Below the pieces are notes generated by a model. It was not told the DNA's origin, made no database searches, and saw only the letters and a list, made by a program, of their open reading frames with translations. Below are positions 9,876 to 19,772 of a stretch of 64,000 nucleotides of DNA, in pieces (positions within the stretch are counted from its first letter, which is position 1; each line of letters opens with the position of its first letter). The position numbers were made by a program, and so were the translations under genes. Source of the DNA: Bacteroidota bacterium (GTDB lineage Bacteria > Bacteroidota > Bacteroidia > Bacteroidales > FEN-979); assembly GCA_026391355.1 (NCBI GenBank), contig JAPLDH010000074.1, forward strand, positions 23,333 to 87,332, read 5' to 3'.

Positions 9876-11912
9876 TTAGTTCTTCACGAATTTAGCGGTA
9901 GTGTAGTTTTTGTCGTTTGTATAGAACTTGATGAAATAAACGCCTGATTTCAGGTTCGAAGTATTCATGCTGATTTTGGTCATGTTCTTTGTTTCGGTAA
10001 CGTAAACGTGTTGTCCTATGACGCTGTAAATCTCGATTTTCTGTATATTTTCGAGGTTGTCAAAATAGAGAACATCAGTAACAGGATTCGGATAGAATTT
10101 CACGTTGTAACTGTTATTCGCAGGGATTCCAACACCTGCAACTTTTGCAGCAGACCAGCCTTTCACGGCTTTGCCTACGAGAGAATCGCCGGGGCCCTGA
10201 GCGATTGGGGTAACTTCAAATGCAATGTATTTATTGGCATCAGCTGCAGCAAGGGTATAGGTAACAGCGGTTGCTCCGGTGATTTCCTCAGGGGTTGCCT
10301 GGGAAATTGAGTCAGCCCTGTACCATTTGTACGTTGAAGCGCCTTCAGGCAGGTAATTTACATCTTCATATGTGTATGTACCGGTAACCACACTGGTAAC
10401 GGAAAGGTTTCCGGTGATGGCAAGATCGTAAGCCCAGGGTGGAGTAGCAATACCCGGGTTCAGGTCATTGTACCATACATCTACAAGATTCTGTACACCG
10501 CCTGTCGTATCCTGGATGGAATATGAACGGTTAGATCCGTTCGGGAATTCGGCAGTGGACCAGTCACCGTTGAAACGGAATTTGAATTCCACAGGTAACC
10601 CGTTATGAATATAACCTGTATCGATGTTCATGTTGATCACATAAATACTGTCATGTCCCCTGTCGAAGAGCACATCATAAGCGCCCCAGCCATTCATTCC
10701 ACCTGCAACATCAAGGTAATCAATTGCCGGATCAAAATGACCTGCATTGATCTGGTATAACATATGGCATTTGAATGTCATGGGTACAGTTCCGGGTTTA
10801 TAATTATCATAAACATTAAGGATGGTTTTTGCGGTACCGGGCACCCACATCATACGGTTAGCTCCGCCGTTAGGGAATTCGGAGGTTGCCCAGTCCTTGT
10901 TTATCCGGTACTTATATTCCTGGATCTTGACTGCCGTTGTATCAAAAGTGTAACTGATCTCATAGGTACATACATTACCTGGCACGCGGGTCATATAGGC
11001 GGATCCTCCCCAACTGTTCATGGTCCCTGCTATATCGACAGAATCAGTCGCAGGATTAAAGGTTCCTTTTGCAACCTGGTACTGCATATCCACCTGGAAA
11101 GTAACGATGGCAGGAGGAATGATAGGAACGTCATTCCACCAGTTTTCAACAGCGGTTGTACCCGGAGTTCCGGTGATCTGGCGTTCTACGGTTTCATATG
11201 TGTTCTGGTTGATCCTGAATTTATAATTGTAAACCACTCCGGAATCGATGCCGGTATTGATGGTAGCGGCAAATTTATTGGGAGTAGTCCCGCCCAGGGT
11301 TGTCATAGCAACAGTGTCATTGCCTTCCAGTACTGTATAGACGACATCACCGCTTGCAGGATCGAAAATGCCATCATTCATGGCTTTCTGCATATTGACA
11401 GTAAATTCGAAAGTGGGTGCGGTTTGTGCGTAATGCAGGGGAATGAAAAAGTCCCCGCAGGTCAGGTCAGCCTTGAAATCACGACCGTCATGGTTCCAGT
11501 CACCACCGTTAAAAACAGCGCATAACCTGGTAACTACGGAACCGGCAGGAAATCCATAATAAGCTGAGGGCAGGTATTTTTTCGAATAAGTGCCATCTCC
11601 ATTTGGTAGAAGTGTGGTCGGTGTGCCATCAGCGCCACCCGTTGGAGAGTCAGCAGTAATTACATACGACCAGTCAGTACCTCCAATGGTAACTCCGGAA
11701 TGCATATAGATGATGGAGGCGCCTACAAGAGTGGCATTCTGGAAACATGCCTTACTTGGATCAAAGGTCAGTGTTATGGAATCATTAGCAGTTGCGTTCG
11801 ACGGGCTGATTGTAATAGCTGCCGGCATCTGTCCGAACACCACCATGGAAAAAATGACCAGTGCAGAGATTGCAATGGCTCGTTTCATAGAATAAAGAGT
11901 AAAATTTTTCAT
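9876..11912 (-). CDS. T9SS-exported multi-module carbohydrate-binding protein (SusE/F analogue)
   Basis: 678 residues. Signal peptide at the N-terminus; Met1 at 11912 and Met9 at 11888 are both plausible starts. Residues about 30-150 match the N-terminal module of the GH13 amylase next door. Then come three related beta-sandwich modules, each opening with a VxMxxxxxxGxFxPAxD pattern: NMQKAMNDGIFDPASGD, DMQYQVAKGTFNPATDS and HMLYQINAGHFDPAIDY. The last two contain an AGTMNSWGG or AGGMNGWGA turn. The T9SS sorting domain is at the end (FYPNPVTDVLYFDNL ... LKSGVYFIKFYTNDK). No catalytic motif is visible. Likely role: capture of starch-like glucan on the cell surface for the amylase and the SusCD importer (inference from synteny). 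Confidence 0.78.
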   Translation of the reverse strand: MKNFTLYSMKRAIAISALVIFSMVVFGQMPAAITISPSNATANDSITLTFDPSKACFQNATLVGASIIYMHSGVTIGGTDWSYVITADSPTGGADGTPTTLLPNGDGTYSKKYLPSAYYGFPAGSVVTRLCAVFNGGDWNHDGRDFKADLTCGDFFIPLHYAQTAPTFEFTVNMQKAMNDGIFDPASGDVVYTVLEGNDTVAMTTLGGTTPNKFAATINTGIDSGVVYNYKFRINQNTYETVERQITGTPGTTAVENWWNDVPIIPPAIVTFQVDMQYQVAKGTFNPATDSVDIAGTMNSWGGSAYMTRVPGNVCTYEISYTFDTTAVKIQEYKYRINKDWATSEFPNGGANRMMWVPGTAKTILNVYDNYKPGTVPMTFKCHMLYQINAGHFDPAIDYLDVAGGMNGWGAYDVLFDRGHDSIYVINMNIDTGYIHNGLPVEFKFRFNGDWSTAEFPNGSNRSYSIQDTTGGVQNLVDVWYNDLNPGIATPPWAYDLAITGNLSVTSVVTGTYTYEDVNYLPEGASTYKWYRADSISQATPEEITGATAVTYTLAAADANKYIAFEVTPIAQGPGDSLVGKAVKGWSAAKVAGVGIPANNSYNVKFYPNPVTDVLYFDNLENIQKIEIYSVIGQHVYVTETKNMTKISMNTSNLKSGVYFIKFYTNDKNYTTAKFVKN

Positions 11913-12042
11913 GATTTGTAAATTTAATGGGTGATTTTAGTTTCATTATGCAAATGTAAAAAAGAAAAAAGAAAAAATATTAAATATGTACGGTTTTTTA
12001 TTTTTATTTTTGGAATTCATATTGACACGCTATTAATTATTC
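11913..12042. promoter_or_regulatory. Divergent promoter region between the binding-protein gene and susC
   Basis: This 130-base AT-rich gap separates two divergently transcribed operons. For the minus strand, 11951-11958 reads TACATTTG, an exact match to the Bacteroidota -7 consensus TAnnTTTG. For the plus strand, 12005-12012 reads TATTTTTG, also exact. I see no convincing TTTG -33 element at the right distance for either. Co-regulation of the two arms is plausible. No regulator gene of the SusR or hybrid two-component type lies in the window. Confidence 0.45.
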
Positions 12043-15000
12043 ATGAATTTAAAAACAAACTGTATGAAGAGAACTTTACAATTGCGATTACTATTGGTAG
12101 TTGCATGGGTTGGATTGTTTGTTTCCGCGACTTTTGCTCAAACAGGAATTGTCCATGGGACGGTATCCGACAAGCAGAGTGGTGAAAAACTTCCAGGGGC
12201 CAACTTGTACGTAGAAGGAACCAATATCGGCACTTCGACCGATATCGATGGAAAATTTACCCTGAAAATCCCCGCAGGTAAAATTACACTTATTATCAGT
12301 TATACAGGATACCAAAAACAGCAGGTGATCCTTACAATTGAGAAGGATCAGACCATTCTCCATGATTTTATTCTTGCTGAGGATAAAATGATGCTGGATG
12401 AAGTAGTGGTAATCGGATATGGAACAAAGCGGAAAAGGGATATCACCAGTTCCATATCTTCTGTAAAATCGGAAGACATCAAGGAGATGCCTGTGGAAAA
12501 TTTCAGCAAAGCCATGCAGGGCAAGGCCCCCGGTGTTCAGATCACAAGCGATAACGGACTTGCAGGAGGGGCTGTGACCACACGTATCCGTGGAACCTCC
12601 TCCATCCTGGCAAGCAGCGAACCCTTGTATGTAGTTGACGGGGTTCCAATTGTAACAGGTGATTTTGCCAATAATACAGGATTCCCTGATAAGACCAACG
12701 TACTTTCACAAATTGATCCCGGTGATATTGCTTCCATTGAAGTATTGAAAGATGCTGCCGCAGCAGCAATCTATGGCGCCAGATCCGCCAACGGAGTTAT
12801 CCTGATCACCACCAAAAAAGGGCAACTCAGTGAGGGAAAGGCAAAAACCAACATTAATTTCAATTATTACCAGGGGTTTTCTACCGTCACAAATAAATTA
12901 AAGGTACTCGATGGTCCATCCTATCTCCGGTTGACAAAGGAAGCCTGGCTCAATTCAAGTAAAGGAACGGAACAAGCTTATTATGAGCAACTTCCTTTCG
13001 GCATCTACAATACACAACTCGTTTATCAAATCCCATATAATGAACAGACTGCCGAACAAATACAGGCTACTTATAATGCAAATAAGAAGGTGATTGACAA
13101 CACTAATTCCAACTGGATCGACGAAAGTCTGCAGGTAGGAAAAATCCAATCAGCCGCATTATCTGCACAGGGGGGTACTTCAAGAACACAATATTACCTG
13201 GGTGGATCTTACTATAATGAGAAAGGGTTTATCAAGAAAAATGATTTTCAGCGTATTAACGGCAGGGTGAATTTTTCTCACAATGTTTCTGACAGACTCT
13301 CCATTGGAGCAAATACCTCCCTTTCATATTCCATCAACAACAGGGTACCTACAGGATGGGCAGGTGGCCTCGGAACCGCACAAAGCCGTTCGCTTCCGAT
13401 CATGCCAATCTATACAAGTTCAGGGGATTTCTTTAACCCGATAAAATCAAACGGAACAAATACCGCTGCAACACGTGAGAACCTGACGTCCCAGGTCAAC
13501 ACTTTGTCATTGCTGGCCAATGTTTTTGCTGAATTCAAGTTTACAAAATGGTTAAATCTCAGAAACGACTTTGGTTTGAATAACGTCTACCTGCGCGATT
13601 ATAAATACGAAGGCAGGGTTTCACTGACCCCTGAAAATTCCAATGCCACCGACCGCAGGGTAAATGTTGAGAACTGGACGAATTTCCTTACCCTGAATGC
13701 CGATAAAACATTCAATAAACACTCGATCACCGGTCTTTTGGGGATTCAGGCACAAAACAGTACGGAATATGGTGAGTGGATAAATGGGGCAAAATTTCCA
13801 AGTCCTTCCATGAAACAACCTTCAGATGGTACTGTCAAAACCATGGATAACTGGATTGAGTCATATGGTTTCCTTTCCATGATTGGCAGGGCAGCCTATG
13901 CGTTCAACAATAAGTACTACCTGTCATTTTCGTTGCGCCGCGATGCTTCTTCCCGGTTCGGACCAGATCATAAATGGGGCTGGTTCCCGGCCGCTTCCGC
14001 AGGTTGGACCATCACAGAGGAAAAATTCATCCCCGAAAATGTAAAGAAGATACTCTCCTTCTTTAAGTTCAGGGGAAGTTATGGTATCACCGGTAATGCA
14101 GGGATCGGCAACTATCAATATTTCGGATCCTATACCTCTACCACCTATAACGGACTTCCCGGGATCAGGATCAATAATGTCGGGAATCCCAAACTTGGAT
14201 GGGAATCTACCGCACAAACGGATGTAGGATGTGATTTCGGATTATGGAACGGACGCGTTTCAGGGGGATTCGATTACTACTATAAACATACTACAGATAT
14301 GCTGCTTAATGTGAATATTCCGCAAACAACAGGTTCCTCAACGGTTACCATGAATGTTGGAGCGCTTGAAAATAAGGGGGTTGAACTCTTTTTAACCAGC
14401 AAAAACTTTACCGGAAAATTCAAATGGACTACGGACTTTAACATCAGTAATAATAAAAATAAGATCCTTAGTATTGAAGGACAGATCATTGCAGGGGAAA
14501 ATTACGGAAACAACCAGGCACAGGAGGGGCATCCCATTGGTGCATGGAGACTTGTTCCCTATGCCGGTGTTGACCCCCAAACAGGAAAAGAGTTATATCA
14601 CCTGGCAAACGGAAAAACCGGTACCTGGGATGACAGCGATCCCAACTTCTTCCAAAATAATTCTGTAGTAACCGGAAATCCCTACCCGACATGGTTTGGC
14701 GGAATCACAAATACCTTCTCATACAAAGGATTTGATCTGGCCATCAACTTTACTTACCAATGGGGAAATGATATTTATCGGGATGATGGTAAATTCTTCG
14801 AAGGTGGTCAGGTCGGAGCCAACTGGAACCAGATGACGACCCTGGAAAATGCATGGAAAAAGCCGGGTGATGTCACCGATATACCTCAAAACCTATGGAC
14901 GAGTACTTATTCTACGCACAACTCTACCCGTTACCTCGATGATGGCAGGTTTGTCCGTTTGAAGAGCATCAACCTTGGTTACACGATCCCGGAAAATTGG

Positions 15001-15189
15001 TCAAAAGCCATAAGGATGAACAGTGTACGTATATATGTAACCGCTGAAAACTGGCTCACCTGGACAAAATACAAGGGATGGGATCCTGAAGTAAACAGGG
15101 ACGGATCGGGGAATATTACACAGGGCGTTACCTATCTCAGCCCACCCCAGGGAAAGACAATTACTTTTGGAATTAACCTGAATCTCTAA
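12043..15189 (+). CDS. SusC/RagA-type TonB-dependent outer-membrane transporter (alpha-glucan locus)
   Basis: 1048 residues; Met8 at 12064 is an equally possible start giving MKRTLQLRLLLVVAWVG as signal peptide. Next is a carboxypeptidase-D regulatory-like domain (GTVSDKQSGEKLPGANLYV, about residues 35-110). The SusC signature LDEVVVIGYGTKRKRD leads into the plug domain (TTRIRGTSSILASSEPLYVVDGVPI ... IEVLKDAAAAAIYGARSANGV). The rest is a 22-strand-type barrel ending in GKTITFGINLNL with a terminal aromatic/hydrophobic pattern. It imports oligosaccharides across the outer membrane together with the SusD-like protein 19 bases downstream. The divergent amylase and binding proteins suggest maltooligosaccharides as cargo. 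Confidence 0.93.
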   Translation: MNLKTNCMKRTLQLRLLLVVAWVGLFVSATFAQTGIVHGTVSDKQSGEKLPGANLYVEGTNIGTSTDIDGKFTLKIPAGKITLIISYTGYQKQQVILTIEKDQTILHDFILAEDKMMLDEVVVIGYGTKRKRDITSSISSVKSEDIKEMPVENFSKAMQGKAPGVQITSDNGLAGGAVTTRIRGTSSILASSEPLYVVDGVPIVTGDFANNTGFPDKTNVLSQIDPGDIASIEVLKDAAAAAIYGARSANGVILITTKKGQLSEGKAKTNINFNYYQGFSTVTNKLKVLDGPSYLRLTKEAWLNSSKGTEQAYYEQLPFGIYNTQLVYQIPYNEQTAEQIQATYNANKKVIDNTNSNWIDESLQVGKIQSAALSAQGGTSRTQYYLGGSYYNEKGFIKKNDFQRINGRVNFSHNVSDRLSIGANTSLSYSINNRVPTGWAGGLGTAQSRSLPIMPIYTSSGDFFNPIKSNGTNTAATRENLTSQVNTLSLLANVFAEFKFTKWLNLRNDFGLNNVYLRDYKYEGRVSLTPENSNATDRRVNVENWTNFLTLNADKTFNKHSITGLLGIQAQNSTEYGEWINGAKFPSPSMKQPSDGTVKTMDNWIESYGFLSMIGRAAYAFNNKYYLSFSLRRDASSRFGPDHKWGWFPAASAGWTITEEKFIPENVKKILSFFKFRGSYGITGNAGIGNYQYFGSYTSTTYNGLPGIRINNVGNPKLGWESTAQTDVGCDFGLWNGRVSGGFDYYYKHTTDMLLNVNIPQTTGSSTVTMNVGALENKGVELFLTSKNFTGKFKWTTDFNISNNKNKILSIEGQIIAGENYGNNQAQEGHPIGAWRLVPYAGVDPQTGKELYHLANGKTGTWDDSDPNFFQNNSVVTGNPYPTWFGGITNTFSYKGFDLAINFTYQWGNDIYRDDGKFFEGGQVGANWNQMTTLENAWKKPGDVTDIPQNLWTSTYSTHNSTRYLDDGRFVRLKSINLGYTIPENWSKAIRMNSVRIYVTAENWLTWTKYKGWDPEVNRDGSGNITQGVTYLSPPQGKTITFGINLNL

Positions 15190-15208
15190 TCTAAGAAAGG
15201 ATCAAGCT

Positions 15209-16558
15209 ATGAAAAAGATTTTATATATAATTGTGATGATTGCAGTTTCAGGATTCCTGTTTTCCTCCTGCAATAAGCTTATTGAAAAAGATCCCGCCAA
15301 AAAGATCTCGGATCAGACAGCTCTTTCTACGGTCGACGGGGTCAACGCTGCGTTGATCGGTACCTACAATTCAATGACCAACGGCTTCCTATACGGAGGT
15401 AATATATGGGTTTGCGGCGATATGCTTGCCAACAATATCACACCATCCGGTGACGGGAATATTGTTTATGAAGAAACCCAGATGCTGGAGAAAGGTATGT
15501 CGCCTGATAATCTTCTTACCGCCTCCTTCTGGCAACAGGCCTATTATACAATTAACATCACCAATTCTGTATTGCAGGCAGCACCCCTTGTTTCATCCGA
15601 TAAGACGTTCAACGACTATATAATTGGAAACTGTGAATTTATCCGTGCCATGGTTTATTTTGATCTCATCAGGTACCTGGGGAATACCACAGAAGGAACA
15701 GCAGCATTTGGTTTGGGTGTGCCCTTATTAACTGCCCCTTCTGCTATTACAGACCGACCAGCACGTGCAACAATTGAACAGGTTTATACACAGATCATCA
15801 AGGATTTGGTTGACGCAGCAACAAGGCTTGGAGAAACTGATGCCAATGAGCTTGCAACCAGGTATGCCGCACAGGGCCTGCTTTCAAGGGTTTATTTCTA
15901 TCATGGTGATTGGGCATTGGCTGAGGCTGCCGCTACCGTTGTGATTGAAAGTGGCAAATTCGGCCTTGATACAAATCTTATGGCTCCATTTTCCACCACA
16001 GCCAAACCTTCAAAAATCGAAACGGTTTTTGCCCTTCAAAGCACAACTGACGTGACTGCCGGGAGCACTTTGTATAACTATTATGCCAAAGCCAATAACG
16101 GAAAGTTTATGCCATCCGGAAATATCATCAACATGTTTGTTTTTACAGGCGGTAACAATGACAAGCGTTTTACCACTTTCTTCAAGAATACCGATGGAAA
16201 ATATTCATCCATGATGTTCGACGACAAATATTTCAATGTTCCGTTGATCCGTCTTGCCGAGATCTATCTTAACCGTGCAGAATCGAGGTATAACCTGCTA
16301 AATAATGCAGGCGCGCTGGCTGATATGAATTTAATCCGCGAAAGAGTCGGATTGAATGATACAAATACAGTGAACCTGACACTCTTATACAGGGAAAGGT
16401 CGAAAGAGCTCGTCTTCCAGGGAGATAACTTCTTTAATATGAAAAGGCTGAAGAAAACGAATATCTCTGATAAACACCTGAACTGGGACAGTGAACGGCT
16501 GTTATACCTTGTTCCTCAACGGGAAATGGATGTAAATAAGAGCCTGATACAGAATTAG
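15209..16558 (+). CDS. SusD-like outer-membrane lipoprotein (alpha-glucan locus)
   Basis: 449 residues with a lipoprotein signal (MKKILYIIVMIAVSGFLFSSC, Cys21). SusD/RagB features include the helical TPR-like N-terminal half (NAALIGTYNSMTNGFLYGG), FIRAMVYFDLIRYLG, and the C-terminal YRERSKELVFQGDNFFNMKRLKK followed by LLYLVPQREMDVNKSLIQN. A purine-rich ribosome site (AGAAAGGA) precedes the start. It caps the SusC barrel and binds glycan at the surface. The last gene of this operon; a strong terminator follows. At 449 residues it is shorter than many SusD proteins (about 500-550), but both ends look complete. Confidence 0.92.
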   Translation: MKKILYIIVMIAVSGFLFSSCNKLIEKDPAKKISDQTALSTVDGVNAALIGTYNSMTNGFLYGGNIWVCGDMLANNITPSGDGNIVYEETQMLEKGMSPDNLLTASFWQQAYYTINITNSVLQAAPLVSSDKTFNDYIIGNCEFIRAMVYFDLIRYLGNTTEGTAAFGLGVPLLTAPSAITDRPARATIEQVYTQIIKDLVDAATRLGETDANELATRYAAQGLLSRVYFYHGDWALAEAAATVVIESGKFGLDTNLMAPFSTTAKPSKIETVFALQSTTDVTAGSTLYNYYAKANNGKFMPSGNIINMFVFTGGNNDKRFTTFFKNTDGKYSSMMFDDKYFNVPLIRLAEIYLNRAESRYNLLNNAGALADMNLIRERVGLNDTNTVNLTLLYRERSKELVFQGDNFFNMKRLKKTNISDKHLNWDSERLLYLVPQREMDVNKSLIQN

Positions 16559-16584
16559 TATCAACGAATAACTATTCATACTTC

Positions 16585-16620
16585 AGAAGCTGTCTCAAAA
16601 GCGAGACAGCTTCTTTGTTT
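16585..16620 (+). terminator. Rho-independent terminator after the first susCD operon
   Basis: Perfect 12-base inverted repeat AGAAGCTGTCTC (16585-16596) / GAGACAGCTTCT (16603-16614) with a six-base loop, followed by TTGTTTT. It cleanly separates the alpha-glucan SusCD operon from the next SusCD operon. Confidence 0.88.
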
Positions 16621-16640
16621 TAACCATGCGTTTGAAAATA

Positions 16641-16673
16641 ATTGATTGCATTAGAATTTTTTTTGTATCTTAG
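16641..16673 (+). promoter_or_regulatory. Candidate promoter of the second susCD operon
   Basis: ATTG (16641-16644), 21 bases, then TATCTTAG (16666-16673). Each differs by one base from the Bacteroidota consensus TTTG / TAnnTTTG. The predicted start of transcription is near 16680, about 30 bases before the susC start codon. Confidence 0.45.
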
Positions 16674-16711
16674 CTAAAAATTAAGGTCTATCTCAACTAA
16701 ATCATATTTTT

Positions 16712-19700
16712 ATGTATGATAACTTTTTACTTAAGCAAAAAATATTCTCGAAGAAAGTTGGGTTATTACTTATCCTGATTCTCGGTATTACGGTATTTTC
16801 CTTTGCCCAGGTAAGGACCATTAAAGGTGTGGTGACCGCTTCCGACACCAAAGAGACACTTCCGGGGGCTACTATTGTAATCAAAGGTACAAAAACCGGG
16901 ACGGTTACTGATCTTGATGGTAAATATTCAATCACCGCTATAACTGATAAAGCAGTACTTGTATTTTCTTATGTCGGATACACTACCAAAGAGGTCGATA
17001 TAGGAAATCAAACGGTTGTAGATGTGCAACTTGACTTCAAAAAAACCACCCTCGACGAGGTAGTGGTTATCGGTTATGGCACGGTTCGGAAAAGCGATCT
17101 GTCCGGTTCCGTTGGAAGCGTTAAATCGGAAGACATCATCAAAATCACCGCTTTAAACCCGGTTCAAAGCCTTCAGGGAAAAGTGGCCGGGGTGCAGGTT
17201 ACCAGTACTTCAGGAGTCCCGGGTGAATCACCAATCGTCAGGATAAGGGGTGTGGGTACTTTCAATTCATCTTCTCCGATATACGTGGTCGACGGGATAA
17301 TCATGGAGGGTATAGCCTACCTGAACTCGGCAGATATCACCTCCATGGAGGTTTTAAAGGATGCTTCAGCAACGGCCATTTATGGTTCGAGGGGCGCCAA
17401 CGGGGTCATCATGGTGACCACAAAACAAGGAAAGATCGGCCAGGAAAAGACCACATTCAACTTTACCGGTGAGACCGGTATGCAAAATCTGGCTAAAAAA
17501 ATAAATTTGTTAAACGGGCATGATTTTGCAATGATTTCGAACGAAATCAAACCGGGTTCTTTTAACAACATCGATGCTGTCCCAAATACTGACTGGCAGA
17601 AATTAATATTCCACACTGCTCCTATCTATAATTTCCAGTTATCAGCATCAGGCTCCACGAAAAGCATGCAGTATTATATAAGTGGCGGTTATTTCAGGCA
17701 GGAGGGGATTATTGAAAAATCCAAATATGAACGGATCACATTACAACTGAACAACACCTATCTTTTGTCGCCATTTGTTAAATTGGGCAACACGTTAACC
17801 TTGTCTCCATACATGCAAAGGGTAGCGCCCAATGTTACCTATAGCGCATACCGGGCAAACCCAACGCTGAGCCCCTATTATGCCGACGGAACCTTTGCTG
17901 CTGTTCCGGGTGTGGGCAATCCCCTGGCCGATCTGGCCTACTCCAATAATTTTAATAAAGGAATTAAAGGCATAGGAAGTCTTTTTACCGAGATTTCGTT
18001 TCTAAAATCCTTCACAGTCAAATCAAGTTTTGACATTGATGCAGCCTATAATAAATCTGAAAATTTCACCCCGGCTTTTACAGTTTACAATGCAGACGGT
18101 ACTATATCACAGCAACAGCATCTGTTGAGCACGCTGTCAAAAGGGTTCAATGATAATCTGACCTGGATTTGGGAAAACACCCTTACCTACCAGAAAGAGA
18201 TAAAAAAGCATTCGGTCAATGCCGTTTTTGGATACACAATGCAAAACACCTCTTCCACCGCAATGGGGATGGTGGGATCCAACATCCTGCGGGACGATCC
18301 GAATTTCTGGTTCATCTTACCGAACAATATTTATGATCCGGCCAATGGGGTCAACAACATCAACAGCATATATGACAGGGTGGATATCAACCTGAATTAT
18401 TCCATGATCTCCTACCTGTTAAGGGTCAACTATGTCTTCAATAATCGATATATCCTGACTGCTACTTTCAGGAGCGACGGTTCCTCAAAATTCAGTGAGA
18501 ACAACAGGTATGCAAATTTCCCGTCTTTTGCGGCTGCCTGGAATGTATCTCAGGAAAAATTCATGAAGGAGATTAAATTTATCAGTAAATTGAAATTAAG
18601 AGGTAGTTGGGGGAAGCTTGGAAATGATAAGATCCCATACAACAGACGGTATGCACAGGTTCAATCCAATATCATAACCATTTTTGGTACGGATGGTTCC
18701 CCGAATTCTGGCGCCTCGTATGGATTAAACGGGAACCCGGATCTCAAATGGGAGGTCACAACTCAGACTGATTTCGGCCTGGAAACGGGTTTGTTCAATG
18801 ACCGCCTGACCGTAGAATGTGATTATTACAATAAAAAAACAGATGATATTCTTATCGATCTTTCAACCCCCGGATACTATGGAAACGGTCCGAATCAAAA
18901 AGTAACCTACAACGCTGCCTCCGTTATAAACAGGGGTTTCGAATTCACCTTGGGGTGGCGTGATCAGGTGGGAAAGGTTAAATACAATTTCAGCATTAAC
19001 GGCACGACCATCCATAATGAGGTGTTGAAAATCGGAGGAAGTTCCGGTGTCGACTCGGTCCTGATTGGTGGATACATGGGGAATGGAATCCCGGTTACCC
19101 GCAGCAGGGTGGGCTTGCCTATCGGTGCATTCTACGGATACAAAACCGATGGTATTTTTCAAAGCCAGGCCGAACTGGATGCATATCCGCATGATGCCCA
19201 GGCCGGCGTTGGGGACCTTCGATTCGTGGATGTGAATGGTGATGGTAAAATTGACGGGAACGACCGGACCTACATTGGTTCTCCTATCCCCGGCTTTATT
19301 TTTGGATGTAATTTCGGACTGGAATTTAAAGGGCTGGATTTTTCATTCAATATCCAGGGTCAAACCGGCAATAAAATATTTAATGCCAAAGATGTAGTAC
19401 GACCCGATCCCTATAATTTCGAATCAAATGTGCTGAACCGGTGGACCGGTCCCGGAACAAGTACTACCGAACCACGTGCCTCATTTGGAGGGTATAATTA
19501 CTCACCATCCGACCATTTTATCCAGGATGGCTCATTTATCCGGTTAAGAAATATAATCCTTGGCTACACATTGCCGGCCGCATGGAGTAATAAGATAACG
19601 ATGCAAACAATCAGGGTTTATATTAAGGCCGACAACCTTTATACCCTGACCAAATATAATGGATATACTCCTGAAATCGCAAGTGGTGATGTTATTGGCA

Positions 19701-19768
19701 ACGGGATAGATAATGGAATCTATCCAATAACGGCAATTTTTTCTTTTGGGGTAAATTTAAATTTTTAA
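16712..19768 (+). CDS. SusC/RagA-type TonB-dependent transporter (beta-1,2-glucan locus)
   Basis: 1018 residues. After the signal sequence (ends near VFSFAQ) comes the regulatory-like domain (GVVTASDTKETLPGATIVIKG). The SusC signature is LDEVVVIGYGTVRKSD; the plug includes VRIRGVGTFNSSSPIYVVDG and EVLKDASATAIYGSRGANG. The barrel ends in TAIFSFGVNLNF with the usual terminal Phe. It is first in a long plus-strand operon containing glycoamylase/GH144-, GH3-, GH35- and GH94-type enzymes. I therefore infer that it imports beta-1,2-glucooligosaccharides, a substrate call resting entirely on context. The SusD partner starts four bases after its stop codon. Confidence 0.92.
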   Translation: MYDNFLLKQKIFSKKVGLLLILILGITVFSFAQVRTIKGVVTASDTKETLPGATIVIKGTKTGTVTDLDGKYSITAITDKAVLVFSYVGYTTKEVDIGNQTVVDVQLDFKKTTLDEVVVIGYGTVRKSDLSGSVGSVKSEDIIKITALNPVQSLQGKVAGVQVTSTSGVPGESPIVRIRGVGTFNSSSPIYVVDGIIMEGIAYLNSADITSMEVLKDASATAIYGSRGANGVIMVTTKQGKIGQEKTTFNFTGETGMQNLAKKINLLNGHDFAMISNEIKPGSFNNIDAVPNTDWQKLIFHTAPIYNFQLSASGSTKSMQYYISGGYFRQEGIIEKSKYERITLQLNNTYLLSPFVKLGNTLTLSPYMQRVAPNVTYSAYRANPTLSPYYADGTFAAVPGVGNPLADLAYSNNFNKGIKGIGSLFTEISFLKSFTVKSSFDIDAAYNKSENFTPAFTVYNADGTISQQQHLLSTLSKGFNDNLTWIWENTLTYQKEIKKHSVNAVFGYTMQNTSSTAMGMVGSNILRDDPNFWFILPNNIYDPANGVNNINSIYDRVDINLNYSMISYLLRVNYVFNNRYILTATFRSDGSSKFSENNRYANFPSFAAAWNVSQEKFMKEIKFISKLKLRGSWGKLGNDKIPYNRRYAQVQSNIITIFGTDGSPNSGASYGLNGNPDLKWEVTTQTDFGLETGLFNDRLTVECDYYNKKTDDILIDLSTPGYYGNGPNQKVTYNAASVINRGFEFTLGWRDQVGKVKYNFSINGTTIHNEVLKIGGSSGVDSVLIGGYMGNGIPVTRSRVGLPIGAFYGYKTDGIFQSQAELDAYPHDAQAGVGDLRFVDVNGDGKIDGNDRTYIGSPIPGFIFGCNFGLEFKGLDFSFNIQGQTGNKIFNAKDVVRPDPYNFESNVLNRWTGPGTSTTEPRASFGGYNYSPSDHFIQDGSFIRLRNIILGYTLPAAWSNKITMQTIRVYIKADNLYTLTKYNGYTPEIASGDVIGNGIDNGIYPITAIFSFGVNLNF

Positions 19769-19772
19769 AAAG

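Noticed and set aside
10764..11525. Open frame of 253 codons on the plus strand
   Set aside because: It lies wholly antisense inside the T9SS multi-module binding-protein gene, has a Cys/Gly/Ile-rich sequence without domains, and is explained by codon bias of the real gene.
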